From assembly GCA_022340315.1 (NCBI GenBank), contig JAJDOD010000030.1, positions 1 to 36,385 on the forward strand: a stretch of DNA of 36,385 nucleotides, read 5' to 3'. A model generated the notes under the pieces. That model ran no database searches. It had not been told where the DNA came from and was given only the letters and a program-made list of their open reading frames with translations. This DNA comes from Silicimonas sp. (GTDB lineage: Bacteria; Pseudomonadota; Alphaproteobacteria; Rhodobacterales; Rhodobacteraceae). Made by a program: the position numbers and the translations under genes. The number at the start of each line of letters is the position of its first letter. The first letter of the stretch is position 1. This document shows positions 1-8,650 of the stretch, one piece after another.

Positions 1-167
1 CGGACGATGGCGGGCAGCGACCAATGGGTTAGCGCGGTGCCGTTGGGCACGGCAATGGTCAGGGTCGCCTCGCCGATCGACACGATCACGTCGCGCAACT
101 GCGCCTCGCGCGTCGCGCGCCAGAGGCCCTCGGATTCGAGCCGCTGATATTCGGCCAGAACTGTCAC
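1..167 (-). CDS. Conserved hypothetical protein, N-terminal part only
   Basis: This is the 5' end of a minus-strand gene that leaves the window on the left. It opens with a GTG codon and reads MTVLAEYQRLESEGLW, then a stretch containing RDVIVSIGEATLTI and ALTHWSLPAI. The phrasing resembles an uncharacterised protein I associate with Rhodobacteraceae genomes. No catalytic motif, signal peptide or membrane segment is visible in the 55 codons present. It is divergent from the sulfotransferase gene, with about 118 bases between the two starts. The function is unknown and the GTG start is inferred only from where the similarity seems to begin. Confidence 0.55.
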   Translation of the reverse strand, partial: MTVLAEYQRLESEGLWRATREAQLRDVIVSIGEATLTIAVPNGTALTHWSLPAIV

Positions 168-285
168 GCCCCTGCTGCTCTCCCGCCCGTTTCGCAGACA
201 TTAGCCAATGCCTTGCAGGCCGGAAAGGGGGTCGGACAGGGCGGCGGGCTTGCCCCCGACGCGCCGAGAGGCTCAGATCACGCCC

Positions 286-927
286 ATGATCATCTCGCCC
301 GGCCGCGGCTATGTCTTCGTCCACATCCCCAAAACCGGGGGCACCTCGCTTGCCCACGCGCTCGAGGCGCGCGCCCGCGCAGACGACATCCTGATCGGCG
401 ACACGCCCAAGGCAAGACGCCGCGCGCAACGGGTCAAGCGGCTCGCCGCACCAGGCCGCCTCTGGAAGCATTCCAAGCTGGCGGACATCGACACGATGCC
501 CGACCTTCCCGACCCGGCCTTTGTCTTCACCCTCGTGCGCAACCCGTGGGACCGCGTGGCCAGCCTCTATCACTGGGCAAGGGTGCAAAGCTTCGACCAC
601 CCGCTGATCCGCCGCGCACAGGCGCAATCGTTCGACGCCTTCCTGTCCGACCCGTTCATCCGCGAGAGCCTTGCCCGCGACACCGCCGCGTCCTATGTGA
701 CCGACCGCGCCGGCCGGCTTCGCTGCAACGCCTTCATCCGCCTCGAACACCTCGCAACCGACCTGGAACCGCTCGAGACACATCTCGGCTTCAAACTCGA
801 ACTGCCACACATCAATGCCACACCTCACCCCGGCGCCGCCGAACTCTACACCGCCGAAACCCAAGCCCTTGTCGCGCGCCTCTTCGCCGACGACATCCGC
901 CGCTTCGACTACGCCTTTCCGGCCTGA
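286..927 (+). CDS. Sulfotransferase family 2-like protein
   Basis: Predicted PAPS-dependent sulfotransferase of 213 residues, moving a sulfuryl group from 3'-phosphoadenylyl sulfate to an unidentified acceptor, probably a carbohydrate. Near the N terminus YVFVHIPKTGGTS is the 5'-phosphosulfate-binding loop. Further on FTLVRNPWDRVASLYHW is the 3'-phosphate-binding motif; both are hallmarks of the Sulfotransfer_2 group. I chose the ATG directly before IISPGRGYVFVH. The open frame extends 26 codons upstream, but those residues look like translated non-coding sequence. No signal peptide is visible, so it is presumably cytoplasmic. The gene stands alone, 58 bases before sseA and divergent from the hypothetical gene on its left. 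The acceptor cannot be told from sequence. The family call is firm and the start is moderately sure. Confidence 0.8.
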   Translation: MIISPGRGYVFVHIPKTGGTSLAHALEARARADDILIGDTPKARRRAQRVKRLAAPGRLWKHSKLADIDTMPDLPDPAFVFTLVRNPWDRVASLYHWARVQSFDHPLIRRAQAQSFDAFLSDPFIRESLARDTAASYVTDRAGRLRCNAFIRLEHLATDLEPLETHLGFKLELPHINATPHPGAAELYTAETQALVARLFADDIRRFDYAFPA

Positions 928-985
928 TCTTGCGTCCCCGCCCGCAGAGTCCTAAGCCAGTAGTCAGTGCAGGAGCGAAGAACCG

Positions 986-1834
986 ATGTCCGACGATCCC
1001 AAAACACTCGTCTCGACCACCTGGCTGGCCGACCACCTGTCGAGCCCCGATCTGCGCGTGATCGACGCGTCCTGGTACATGCCCGCCATGAACCGCGATG
1101 CCCGCGCCGAATACGAAAAGGCCCATATCCCCGGCGCCAGGTTCTTCGATATCGACGAGATCAGCGACACCCGGTCCGAGCTTCCCCACATGGTGCCTCC
1201 GGTCGAGAAATTCATGAGCCGGATGCGTGCGATGGGCATCGGCGACGGCCACCAGGTCGTCGTCTATGACGGCGCCGGCCTGTTCTCGGCCGCGCGGGTC
1301 TGGTGGCTGTTCCGGCTGATGGGCAAGACGGACATCGCCGTGCTCGACGGCGGCTTCCCGAAATGGCTCGCCGAAGGGCGCGAGACCGAGGATATGCCAC
1401 CGGTCATGCGCGACCGCCACATCACCGTCTCGCTGCAAAACCAGATGGTGAAGGACGTCACGCAGGTCGCCGCGGCATCGAAGCTGAAAGACCACGAGAT
1501 CGTCGATGCCCGCGACGCGCCCCGGTTCCGGGGCGAGGCGCCCGAACCGCGCGAGGGCCTCCGTTCGGGCCATATCCCCGGTTCGAAGAACGTGCCTTAC
1601 AAGAGCCTGCTCAATGACGACGGGACCCTGCGCCCTGTCCCGGAACTCCGCCGGATCTTCGAGGATGCGGGCGTCGACCTCGACAAACCCGCCATAACGT
1701 CCTGCGGCTCGGGCGTGACCGCCGCCATTCTCAGCCTCGCTCTGGAGCGGATGGGCCACCGCCGTCACGCGGTCTACGACGGGTCCTGGACCGAATGGGG
1801 CCAGTTCGACTGGCTCAAGGTGGAAACCGGATGA
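986..1834 (+). CDS. sseA: 3-mercaptopyruvate sulfurtransferase (two-domain rhodanese)
   Basis: A 282-residue tandem rhodanese protein that moves sulfur from 3-mercaptopyruvate (or thiosulfate) to cyanide or thiol acceptors in the cytoplasm. The inactive N-terminal rhodanese domain covers roughly residues 5-130, with RVIDASWYMP and AHIPGARFFDID. The catalytic C-terminal domain follows, with IVDARDAPRFRGE and GHIPGSKNVPY. The active-site loop is C240-GSGVTA, the pattern typical of mercaptopyruvate sulfurtransferases rather than the CRKGV-type loop of thiosulfate sulfurtransferases. AGGAG lies ten bases before the ATG. Its stop overlaps the start of the following acetyltransferase (ATGA), so the two are probably translationally coupled. 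Confidence 0.93.
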   Translation: MSDDPKTLVSTTWLADHLSSPDLRVIDASWYMPAMNRDARAEYEKAHIPGARFFDIDEISDTRSELPHMVPPVEKFMSRMRAMGIGDGHQVVVYDGAGLFSAARVWWLFRLMGKTDIAVLDGGFPKWLAEGRETEDMPPVMRDRHITVSLQNQMVKDVTQVAAASKLKDHEIVDARDAPRFRGEAPEPREGLRSGHIPGSKNVPYKSLLNDDGTLRPVPELRRIFEDAGVDLDKPAITSCGSGVTAAILSLALERMGHRRHAVYDGSWTEWGQFDWLKVETG

Positions 1835-2394
1835 CCCTGCAGAGGGCAGGCACAAAGGTCGCCTATACGATCACCTATCTCGAGATGGACGCACGGCCCG
1901 AGATCGACTGGCCGCATCTCCCCGTCGGCTCGTCCGCCGCCCTTCTCAAGGCTTCGGAACCGCCCGTCTGGTACCTGCTTTCGCTCTACGACGCCGTTGG
2001 CCGCGACTATGCCTGGGAGGACATGCACGCCCGTCCGGCAAGCGAGGTTGCCGACCAGCTTGCCCGGTCCACGCTCTACACGCTGATCGACCACGGCTGG
2101 CCGCACGGCTTCTTCCTGCTCTCCGACCCGGACAGCGACGGCGTGACCGAGCTCTACTACTTCGGTCTCGTGTCCGAAGCGGTCGGTTCAGGCCTCGGCT
2201 CGTGGCTTCTGAAAACCGCCATCCTGACCGCCTGGGATATGCCCGGCACGCGCAAGCTCATTGTCGATACCTGCACGCTCGACCACCCCCGCGCCCTTGC
2301 GCTTTACCAGAAAAACGGCTTTCACCCCGTCAGGCGCGAGGAGAAGACCCGAATCCTCACCCGCGACCGCGACCTGACCCGTATCCCGTCCTGA
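1831..2394 (+). CDS. GNAT-family N-acetyltransferase
   Basis: A 187-residue protein with the Gcn5-related acetyltransferase fold. The beta-4/alpha-3 acetyl-CoA region reads YYFGLVSEAVGSGLGSWLLKTA, where V-x(2)-xxxGxGxGxWLL replaces the usual RGxG loop. Near the end DHPRALALYQKNGF is the canonical late GNAT motif (A-x-x-x-Y-x-x-x-G-F). The substrate cannot be predicted. The start used here overlaps the sseA stop as ATGA; an in-frame start 36 bases upstream lies inside sseA and is less likely. The gene sits between sseA and the aminotransferase, all on one strand with tiny gaps, so the three are probably co-transcribed. I know no pathway that links them. Confidence 0.82.
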   Translation: MTLQRAGTKVAYTITYLEMDARPEIDWPHLPVGSSAALLKASEPPVWYLLSLYDAVGRDYAWEDMHARPASEVADQLARSTLYTLIDHGWPHGFFLLSDPDSDGVTELYYFGLVSEAVGSGLGSWLLKTAILTAWDMPGTRKLIVDTCTLDHPRALALYQKNGFHPVRREEKTRILTRDRDLTRIPS

Positions 2395-2404
2395 GGGGAC
2401 CGAC

Positions 2405-3592
2405 ATGCTGACCAACCTGACCCCGCAACCCGCCGACAAGATCCTGGCACTCATGCAGATGTTCCGCGAGGACCCGCGCGAGAACAAGATCGACCTCGGC
2501 GTGGGCGTCTACAAGAACGCCGAGGGCGTCACGCCGGTCATGCGCGCGGTGAAGACGGCCGAGAGGCAGCTTGTCGATAGCCAGACCACCAAGGCCTATA
2601 CCTCGCTCGCGGGCGATCCGGCGTTTGCCAAGGCCATGCAAAGCCTGGTCTTCGGAGACACGGCGCCCACCGACCGCCTCGCTGCCGTGGCAACGCCGGG
2701 CGGTACCGGCGCGATCCGGCAGGGGCTGGAACTGATGCGCTATGCCGACAAGGCGGCGACGATCTGGCTCTCGGCGCCGACCTGGCCGAACCATCCGTCG
2801 ATCGTCAGGTATCTCGGCATCCCGATGCGCGAATACCGCTACCTCGCCGCCGAACGCCCGGTCGTCGATTTCGACGGCATGATGGCCGACCTGGCGCAGG
2901 CAAGGACGGGCGACCTGGTCCTGCTGCACGGTTGCTGCCACAACCCGACCGGCGCGAACCTGACGCAACAGCAATGGGGGCAGGTGGCCGACTTGCTGGA
3001 AAAGACCGGCGCGGTCCCCTTCGTCGATATCGCTTACCAGGGCTTCGGCGACGGGCTGGAGGAGGACGCCTACGGTCCGCGCCTCCTTGCCGGCCGGATG
3101 CCCGAGATGATCGTCGCGGCAAGCTGCTCGAAGAACTTCGGCGTCTACCGCGAGCGTACCGGCCTCCTGATGGCGCTCGCCCCGGATGCGAAAACCAAAG
3201 GCGAGGTGCAGGCCACGCTCAACTTCCTCAACCGTCAGAACTACTCGTTCCCGCCCGACCACGGCGCGCGCGTTGTGCAGATGATCCTCGACGACCCGGC
3301 CCTGCGAGCGGACTGGCAGGCGGAACTGGAAGACGTGCGCACAGGAATGCTGGGCCTGCGCGAACAACTCGCCGCCGAGCTTCGCCAGCGTACCAACTCG
3401 GACCGGTTCGATTTCATCGCCGAGCATCGCGGCATGTTCTCGCGCCTCGGGATCAGCGCCGAGAAGGTGGCGCGTCTGCGCGAAGAGCACGGCATCTACA
3501 TGATCGGTGACAGCCGCATGAACATCGCGGGACTGAACAGCGCCACTGTGCCGATCCTGGCCGAGGCCATCGTCGCGGTGATGAACGAGTAG
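2405..3592 (+). CDS. Class I (AspC/TyrB-type) amino acid aminotransferase
   Basis: A PLP-dependent aminotransferase of 395 residues, in the family-Ib group with aspartate and aromatic amino acid aminotransferases. The length matches AspC/TyrB. Diagnostic parts are IDLGVGVYKNAEG near residue 30, GGTGAIRQG near 100 (cofactor phosphate pocket), HNPTGANLT near 179, DIAYQGFGDGLEED near 208, and the Schiff-base lysine K243 in ASCSKNFGVYRERTG. The enzyme swaps amino groups between aspartate or aromatic amino acids and 2-oxoglutarate in the cytoplasm; which substrate it prefers cannot be told from sequence. AGGGGAC precedes the ATG by a few bases. It ends the sseA-GNAT-aminotransferase run and is followed by a hairpin-rich convergent intergenic region. 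Confidence 0.92.
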   Translation: MLTNLTPQPADKILALMQMFREDPRENKIDLGVGVYKNAEGVTPVMRAVKTAERQLVDSQTTKAYTSLAGDPAFAKAMQSLVFGDTAPTDRLAAVATPGGTGAIRQGLELMRYADKAATIWLSAPTWPNHPSIVRYLGIPMREYRYLAAERPVVDFDGMMADLAQARTGDLVLLHGCCHNPTGANLTQQQWGQVADLLEKTGAVPFVDIAYQGFGDGLEEDAYGPRLLAGRMPEMIVAASCSKNFGVYRERTGLLMALAPDAKTKGEVQATLNFLNRQNYSFPPDHGARVVQMILDDPALRADWQAELEDVRTGMLGLREQLAAELRQRTNSDRFDFIAEHRGMFSRLGISAEKVARLREEHGIYMIGDSRMNIAGLNSATVPILAEAIVAVMNE

Positions 3593-3595
3593 GGA

Positions 3596-3725
3596 CGGGG
3601 CTCCGCCCCGGCTCCTTCGGAGCCTCCCCGGGATATTGTCGCCAGAGAGAAGGCGGCAATTTGAATCAAATTGTTCTTCATCTCTTCGCAAATACGCCGG
3701 GGAGTTTGAGGGGTGGAACCCCTCA
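3596..3725. repeat. Two facing Rhodobacterales-type GC-rich intergenic elements (likely bidirectional terminator)
   Basis: On the plus strand two back-to-back hairpins, CGGGGC-TCC-GCCCCG (3596-3610) and GGCTCC-TTC-GGAGCC (3610-3624), are followed by CCCCGGGATATTG and an AGAGAGAAGG tail ending near 3652. On the minus strand a similar unit reads inward: hairpin TGAGGGGT-TCC-ACCCCTCA (3725-3707), then CCCCGGCGTATTTGCG and a GAAGAGATGAAG tail ending near 3674. Such units (GC hairpin, CCCCGGG-ATATT, GAAGAAG-like tail) are familiar between convergent genes in Rhodobacterales. They lie between the aminotransferase and folC ends and probably stop transcription from both sides. There is no clean U-tract, so termination is inferred from structure and position. 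Confidence 0.65.
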
Positions 3726-3806
3726 TCGCCGTAAGATTTAAGGGCCGTTAACCTTGGTTACCGCACGCCGTGATGTTCGCCGCCCGTTCCCGCGATGCCG
3801 ACCCAT

Positions 3807-3850
3807 CCACCGACGTGATACCGACGTAATACCGACGTGATACCGACGTT
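3807..3850. repeat. Short tandem repeat, 11-bp unit, about 3.6 copies
   Basis: The unit ATACCGACGTG occurs three full times at 3818-3850 (last base G, A or T), preceded by a partial CCGACGTG at 3810-3817. It lies in the roughly 200 bases between the second hairpin element and the folC stop. I see no gene in that stretch and no further structure. The copies are nearly identical, which suggests recent slippage. Confidence 0.8.
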
Positions 3851-3932
3851 GCGTTTTTCGCTTCGGGCACCGCATTTTCAGGCGTTTACGATAGTTGCGG
3901 TTGCCTGCAACACCGACGAGCAAACGCTGCGT

Positions 3933-5210
3933 TTACCCGTTCTCGCGCAACACCGCGCCTGCAAGGTAGAGCGAGCCGCAGATCAGCACCCGCGAGGCGG
4001 GATCCCGCGCCACGATGTCGGACAATGCCTCTCCGACCGAGGCCGCCACGACCGCGTCCAGCCCCACCGCGCGCGCTGCTTCGGCGGTCGCCTCGGCGGG
4101 CAGCGTCGCGGTCTCGCCGGGAATGGCGACGGCGTGCAAGTCGCTGATTACGCTGGCCAATGGCCGCAGATATCCTTCGACATCCTTGGTCGAAAGCATG
4201 CCGCAGATCGCATGCGTCGGCCGTTCGGGCATCTCGGCCAGCGTTTCGGCCAGCGCCGCACCCGCCGCCGGGTTGTGCCCGCCGTCGAGCCAAAGCTCGG
4301 CCTCCGGTGCCGCCTCGACCAGCGGGCCGGTCTTCAGTCGCTGCATCCGCGCCGGCCAGTAGGCACGCGTCACGGCTGCCTCGCAGGCAGCCTCATCGAA
4401 ACCGAGGTGGCGAAGCGCGGCGATTGCCATGCCGGCATTGCCGAACTGATGCGGTCCCCGCAGGTTCGGGGCGGGCAGATCGAGCAGGCCGTTTTCATCC
4501 TGATAGATCAAACGCTTGCGCTCCTCCCAGACATGCCAGTGCTGGCCGTGCGCGATGATTGGCGCGCCGAATTTCGCGGCCTCCTCCTCGATCACTTCCA
4601 GCGCCTCGTCATGCTGCGGCCCCACGACCACCGGCACGCCGCGCTTGATGATCCCGGCTTTCTGGTAGGCGATCTCGCCCACCGTTTCGCCGAGAAATTG
4701 CTGATGATCCAGGTCGATCTGCGTGATGATCGTCAGCCTTGGATCGTCGATCACGTTGGTCGCATCGTGCCGCCCACCAAGCCCGACTTCGAGGAGCGTC
4801 CAATCGGCGGTCGTGCGCGCGAAAGCGAGGAAGGCGGCTACGGTGGTGATCTCGAAATAGGTGATCGTCTCGCCGCCATTGGCCACGTAGACCTCGTCGA
4901 GAATGGCCGTCAGATCTTCCTCCGAGATCAGTTTGCCCGCCACCCGGATGCGTTCGTGAAACCGCGCGAGGTGCGGCGAGGTGTAGGCGTGAACCGTCTG
5001 GCCGGCCGCTTCGAGCCCGGCGCGGACCATGGCCTGGGTCGAGCCCTTGCCATTGGTTCCCGCGACGTGGATGACGGGAGGCAGCGCCAGGTGCGGATCG
5101 CCGACCGAAGCGAGGCAGCGCCCCATACGATCGAGCGTCAGGTCGATGACCTTTGGATGTAGCCGCTGCATCCGTTCCAGTACGGCGTCGGAGGAGGAAA
5201 AGCTTACCAT
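3933..5210 (-). CDS. folC: Bifunctional folylpolyglutamate synthase / dihydrofolate synthase
   Basis: A 425-residue Mur-ligase-like ATP-dependent enzyme that joins glutamate to dihydropteroate and adds further glutamates to folates, in the cytoplasm. The nucleotide-binding loop GTNGKGST is at residues 51-58, after PPVIHVA. YTSPHLARFHERIRV is the folate-binding signature, and LLEVGLGGRHDATNVID and ITQIDLDHQQFLG are the middle motifs of the family. LWLDGGHNPAA belongs to the C-terminal ligase domain. The length is normal. It starts 12 bases after the accD stop on the same strand; accD-folC is a widely conserved bacterial operon order, linking fatty-acid and folate synthesis genes on one transcript. 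Confidence 0.95.
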   Translation of the reverse strand: MVSFSSSDAVLERMQRLHPKVIDLTLDRMGRCLASVGDPHLALPPVIHVAGTNGKGSTQAMVRAGLEAAGQTVHAYTSPHLARFHERIRVAGKLISEEDLTAILDEVYVANGGETITYFEITTVAAFLAFARTTADWTLLEVGLGGRHDATNVIDDPRLTIITQIDLDHQQFLGETVGEIAYQKAGIIKRGVPVVVGPQHDEALEVIEEEAAKFGAPIIAHGQHWHVWEERKRLIYQDENGLLDLPAPNLRGPHQFGNAGMAIAALRHLGFDEAACEAAVTRAYWPARMQRLKTGPLVEAAPEAELWLDGGHNPAAGAALAETLAEMPERPTHAICGMLSTKDVEGYLRPLASVISDLHAVAIPGETATLPAEATAEAARAVGLDAVVAASVGEALSDIVARDPASRVLICGSLYLAGAVLRENG

Positions 5211-5222
5211 TTCAGAGCCGTA

Positions 5223-6161
5223 TCAGGTCTTTTCGGCGGTGGCCGGGGCTTGCTCTGCCTCTTTCGCGGCGTCTGAGGTTTCGGGAGCGGGCAGTTCGCC
5301 TCTCACCGCTGGCGGGAGGCCGGTCAACATCCTCACGATGGTGACGAGTTCCTCTTTCATGTCGCGGCGGTGGGTCACCCGGTCGAGCATTCCGTGGTCC
5401 AGGAGATACTCGGCGCGTTGGAATCCTTCGGGCAGCTTTTCGCGGATGGTCTGCTCGATCACGCGCGGGCCGGCGAAACAGATCAGGGCGTTCGGTTCGG
5501 CGATATGGACATCGCCAAGCATGGCGTAGCTGGCGGTGACCCCGCCGGTGGTCGGGTGAGTCAGGACGACGATATAGGGCAGTCCCGCATCGCGAACCAT
5601 CTCGACGGCCACAGTCGTGCGCGGCATCTGCATGAGCGAGAGAATTCCCTCCTGCATCCTCGCGCCTCCGGCGGCGGAGAACAGGATCAACGGCCGCTTG
5701 CGCTCGACCGCGCGCTCGGCGGCGGCGATGATGGCGTTGCCCACGTACATGCCCATTGAACCGGCCATGAACGAAAAATCCTGGCAGGCGGCGACAATGG
5801 GCGTCCGCCCGATTTCGCCCTCGGCCACCAGCATCGCCTCTTTCTCGCTGGTCTCGCGCTGCGCTGCCTTCAGCCGGTCCGGGTAGCGTTTCTGGTCGCG
5901 GAAATGCAGCGGGTCGGCGACGGGCTGCGGTACGGGCACTTCGGTGAAAATTCCATTGTCGAAGAGGGCCATCAGCCTGTCGCGGGCAGTCAGCGGCATG
6001 TGATGGTCGCAGTTCGAACAGACCGCGAGGTTCTCGGTCAGTTCCCGGTGGAACAGCATCGTGCCGCATTCGGGGCACTTGGTCCAAAGGTTGTCCGGAA
6101 CCTCCCGCCGCGAGAAGAGCGAGTTGATTTTCGGACGGACGTAGTTGGAAATCCAGTTCAT
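5223..6161 (-). CDS. accD: Acetyl-CoA carboxylase carboxyltransferase subunit beta
   Basis: The beta subunit of the carboxyltransferase half of acetyl-CoA carboxylase, which with AccA moves CO2 from carboxybiotin to acetyl-CoA to give malonyl-CoA for fatty-acid synthesis. The N-terminal four-cysteine zinc ribbon is C29-x2-C32 and C48-x2-C51. The crotonase-like core carries MGSMGMYVG-like and [14 protein letters not shown] motifs, then [19 protein letters not shown] start at [10 protein letters not shown] (312 residues), the usual N terminus of relatives. A TTG nine codons upstream would also keep the frame, and no strong ribosome-binding site separates the two. The C terminus ends in an acidic, alanine-rich tail. 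It is followed closely by folC. Confidence 0.95.
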   Translation of the reverse strand: MNWISNYVRPKINSLFSRREVPDNLWTKCPECGTMLFHRELTENLAVCSNCDHHMPLTARDRLMALFDNGIFTEVPVPQPVADPLHFRDQKRYPDRLKAAQRETSEKEAMLVAEGEIGRTPIVAACQDFSFMAGSMGMYVGNAIIAAAERAVERKRPLILFSAAGGARMQEGILSLMQMPRTTVAVEMVRDAGLPYIVVLTHPTTGGVTASYAMLGDVHIAEPNALICFAGPRVIEQTIREKLPEGFQRAEYLLDHGMLDRVTHRRDMKEELVTIVRMLTGLPPAVRGELPAPETSDAAKEAEQAPATAEKT

Positions 6162-6318
6162 GCGCGGAAAGCACCCGATTTGACCCAATCACCAGTTAAA
6201 CGCTGGGTTTGGGGAATGCAATCGGAGGTACCGGTATTGCCGACGCGAACCCTGCCCCTTGCCCCCGCCCGCGGGCTTCAATAAGCCTCGTTTGCGTGTC
6301 CTGCGGGGAGGTTCCGAA

Positions 6319-8043
6319 ATGCTCAAGAAAAAATTCGACAAATCCAGATTGCCAAGCCGTCATGTGACCGAAGGCCCGGCCCGCGCGCCGCACCGGTCCT
6401 ATTATTACGCGATGGGGATCAGCGAGGACGAGATCGCGCAGCCCTTCATCGGTGTCGCCACCTGCTGGAACGAGGCCGCGCCGTGCAATATCGCGCTCAA
6501 CCGTCAGGCGCAGGCGGTGAAGATGGGTGTCAAGGAGGGCTTCGGTACGCCGCGCGAGTTCACCACGATCACCGTCACCGATGGTATCGCGATGGGGCAC
6601 GAGGGGATGCGCTCGTCGCTGGCCAGCCGCGAGGCGATTGCCGATACCGTCGAGTTGACCATGCGCGGGCATTGCTATGACGCCATCGTAGGTCTTGCTG
6701 GTTGCGACAAGTCGCTTCCGGGGATGATGATGGCGATGGTGCGGTTGAACGTGCCGAGCGTCTTCATCTATGGCGGGTCGATCATGCCAGGCCGGTTCGA
6801 GGGCCGTGACGTGACCGTGCAGGACGTGTTCGAGGCAGTCGGACGCCACCAGGCGGGTCAGAACTCGGACGAGGAGTTGCGTGCGCTGGAGAAGGTCGCC
6901 TGTCCTTCTGCCGGGGCTTGTGGCGGCCAGTTCACAGCCAACACGATGGCGTGCGTCTCGGAAGCAATCGGGCTTGCACTTCTGAACAGCTCGGGCGCGC
7001 CGGCGCCCTACGAGAGCCGCGATGCCTATGCCACCGCATCCGGTCTTGCGGTGATGGACCTGCTTGAGCGGAACATTCGCGCGCGTGACGTCGTGACCCG
7101 CAAGAGCCTCGAGAACGCCGCGCGGGTCGTCGCATGCACCGGCGGTTCGACCAATGCGGGGCTGCATCTGCCTGCCATCGCGCACGAGGCGGGGATCGAC
7201 TTCGACCTTGACGATGTCTGCGAGATTTTCCGGGATACGCCGTATTTCGTCGATCTGAAGCCGGGCGGAAAATACGTGGCCAAGGACCTTTACGAGGTGG
7301 GTGGCGTTCCGGTCGTGATGAAGGAACTGCGCAAGGCGGGTCTGATCCACGAGGACTGCATGACCGCCAGTGGCCAGACGATGGGCGAGGCGCTGGACAA
7401 GATCGAGGGCGAGGCGGACGGTCGGGTTATTTACCCGATCGAAACGCCGATCACGAAGACTGGCGGCGTAGTCGGGCTGAAGGGCAATCTCGCCCCGGAA
7501 GGTGCGATCGTGAAGGTCGCGGGGATGAGTGCCGAGGAGCAGGTCTTTTCCGGACCGGCGCGCGTGTTCGAGTGCGAAGAAGACGCGTTCGAGGCGGTCA
7601 AGGCGCGGACCTACAAGGAAGGCGAAGTGATCGTCATCCGCAACGAAGGCCCGGCCTCGGGTCCGGGGATGCGCGAGATGCTGGCGACGACCGCCGCGCT
7701 TTCGGGCCAGGGAATGGGCAAGAAGGTCGCGTTGATCACCGATGGACGGTTTTCGGGCGCGACGCGGGGGTTCTGTGTGGGCCATGTCGGCCCAGAAAGC
7801 GCGCGCGGCGGGCCAATCGGCAAGCTGCGGGATGGCGACATGATCACCATTGACGCGATCAAGGGCGAGATCAGCGTGGATTTGTCCGACGAGGAACTGA
7901 CCGCACGCGAATATGTGCCGCGCGAGACGATCTACAGTTCGGGCGCGCTTTGGAAATACGCGCAACTGGTCGGCTCGACCCGGTTGGGCGCGGTAACCCA
8001 TCCGGGTGCGAAAGAAGAGAAGCATGTTTATTCTGACCTTTAG
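6319..8043 (+). CDS. ilvD: Dihydroxy-acid dehydratase
   Basis: An iron-sulfur dehydratase of 574 residues that converts 2,3-dihydroxy-isovalerate and its methylvalerate counterpart to the 2-oxo acids, the third common step of valine and isoleucine synthesis. The cluster cysteines are C56 (NEAAPC), C129 ([11 protein letters not shown]) and C201 ([14 protein letters not shown]). [15 protein letters not shown] and [17 protein letters not shown] are further family signatures. The start is the ATG before [15 protein letters not shown], preceded by GGGGAGG. An upstream extension of 20 codons reads like non-coding sequence. It is divergent from accD across about 157 bases, which hold a small GGCTT-CAAT-AAGCC hairpin at 6274-6287. 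Its last 20 bases overlap the next gene. Confidence 0.96.
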   Translation: MLKKKFDKSRLPSRHVTEGPARAPHRSYYYAMGISEDEIAQPFIGVATCWNEAAPCNIALNRQAQAVKMGVKEGFGTPREFTTITVTDGIAMGHEGMRSSLASREAIADTVELTMRGHCYDAIVGLAGCDKSLPGMMMAMVRLNVPSVFIYGGSIMPGRFEGRDVTVQDVFEAVGRHQAGQNSDEELRALEKVACPSAGACGGQFTANTMACVSEAIGLALLNSSGAPAPYESRDAYATASGLAVMDLLERNIRARDVVTRKSLENAARVVACTGGSTNAGLHLPAIAHEAGIDFDLDDVCEIFRDTPYFVDLKPGGKYVAKDLYEVGGVPVVMKELRKAGLIHEDCMTASGQTMGEALDKIEGEADGRVIYPIETPITKTGGVVGLKGNLAPEGAIVKVAGMSAEEQVFSGPARVFECEEDAFEAVKARTYKEGEVIVIRNEGPASGPGMREMLATTAALSGQGMGKKVALITDGRFSGATRGFCVGHVGPESARGGPIGKLRDGDMITIDAIKGEISVDLSDEELTAREYVPRETIYSSGALWKYAQLVGSTRLGAVTHPGAKEEKHVYSDL

Positions 8044-8632
8044 GCCGTTCGCTGCGGCGCTGGGGCTTGTTGTCTTGGCGGGTTGTGCGGGCGGTCCTGG
8101 TGTCACCAGGTCTGCGCCACAGCGGATCGCATTGCCCGACGGACTTGTTGTTGCGGGGGCCGAGGGTTGGTGCATCGACACGTCGACCTCGCGGGCTGGC
8201 GGAAACACCTCGGTTGTCGTGTTGGGAAGCTGTGCCTCGATCTCAGGCGACGCGCAGCGCTCGAAGCCGGATGTTTCAGGAGTGGTGATGGTCTCGGTCG
8301 AAGCCGAGGCCGGTGCGCTGCCCAATGGCGCGACGTTGCAGAAGTTCTTCGCCACCGAAGCCGGGCGTTCGGCGCTGGCGCAGAATGGCCGTGCCGAAAG
8401 CGTGCGTGTCATTGAAAGCCGCATGGTGGATGGGCAGGTCTATCTCCGTTGCTCGGACGAAAGTATCGGTGCCGCCGCAGCGCCGGAGACCTGGCGTGCG
8501 ATATTCGGGTTGGACGGACGTTTCGTTTCCATCTCGCTTTACGGACCGGCCGATGAGCCGATTGATTCGGAGAAGGGCTTCGACGCGCTGGTGGAACAGG
8601 TCAGGAAACTGCGCGCGGCCAACCGGGCCTGA
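8024..8632 (+). CDS. Predicted lipoprotein of unknown function
   Basis: A 202-residue protein beginning with a hydrophobic segment ([13 protein letters not shown]) that ends in a lipobox, L-A-G-C. After signal peptidase II cleavage it should be anchored in a membrane on the periplasmic side. The mature part shows no motif I recognise; it contains two further cysteines in the first third (GWCIDTS and GSCASIS) and one near the end (LRCSDES). The chosen ATG lies inside the last codons of ilvD, in another frame. A GTG six codons upstream would add RKKR, a plausible basic n-region, so the exact start is open. Coupling to ilvD translation is likely from the 20-base overlap. No functional link to ilvD is apparent. 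Confidence 0.75.
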   Translation: MFILTFRPFAAALGLVVLAGCAGGPGVTRSAPQRIALPDGLVVAGAEGWCIDTSTSRAGGNTSVVVLGSCASISGDAQRSKPDVSGVVMVSVEAEAGALPNGATLQKFFATEAGRSALAQNGRAESVRVIESRMVDGQVYLRCSDESIGAAAAPETWRAIFGLDGRFVSISLYGPADEPIDSEKGFDALVEQVRKLRAANRA

Positions 8633-8650
8633 GACCGGGATACTCGCATC

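Noticed and set aside
6196-8424. A minus-strand open frame of 742 codons across ilvD
   Set aside because: It is antisense to ilvD, whose plus-strand frame has every family motif; long antisense frames arise from high GC.
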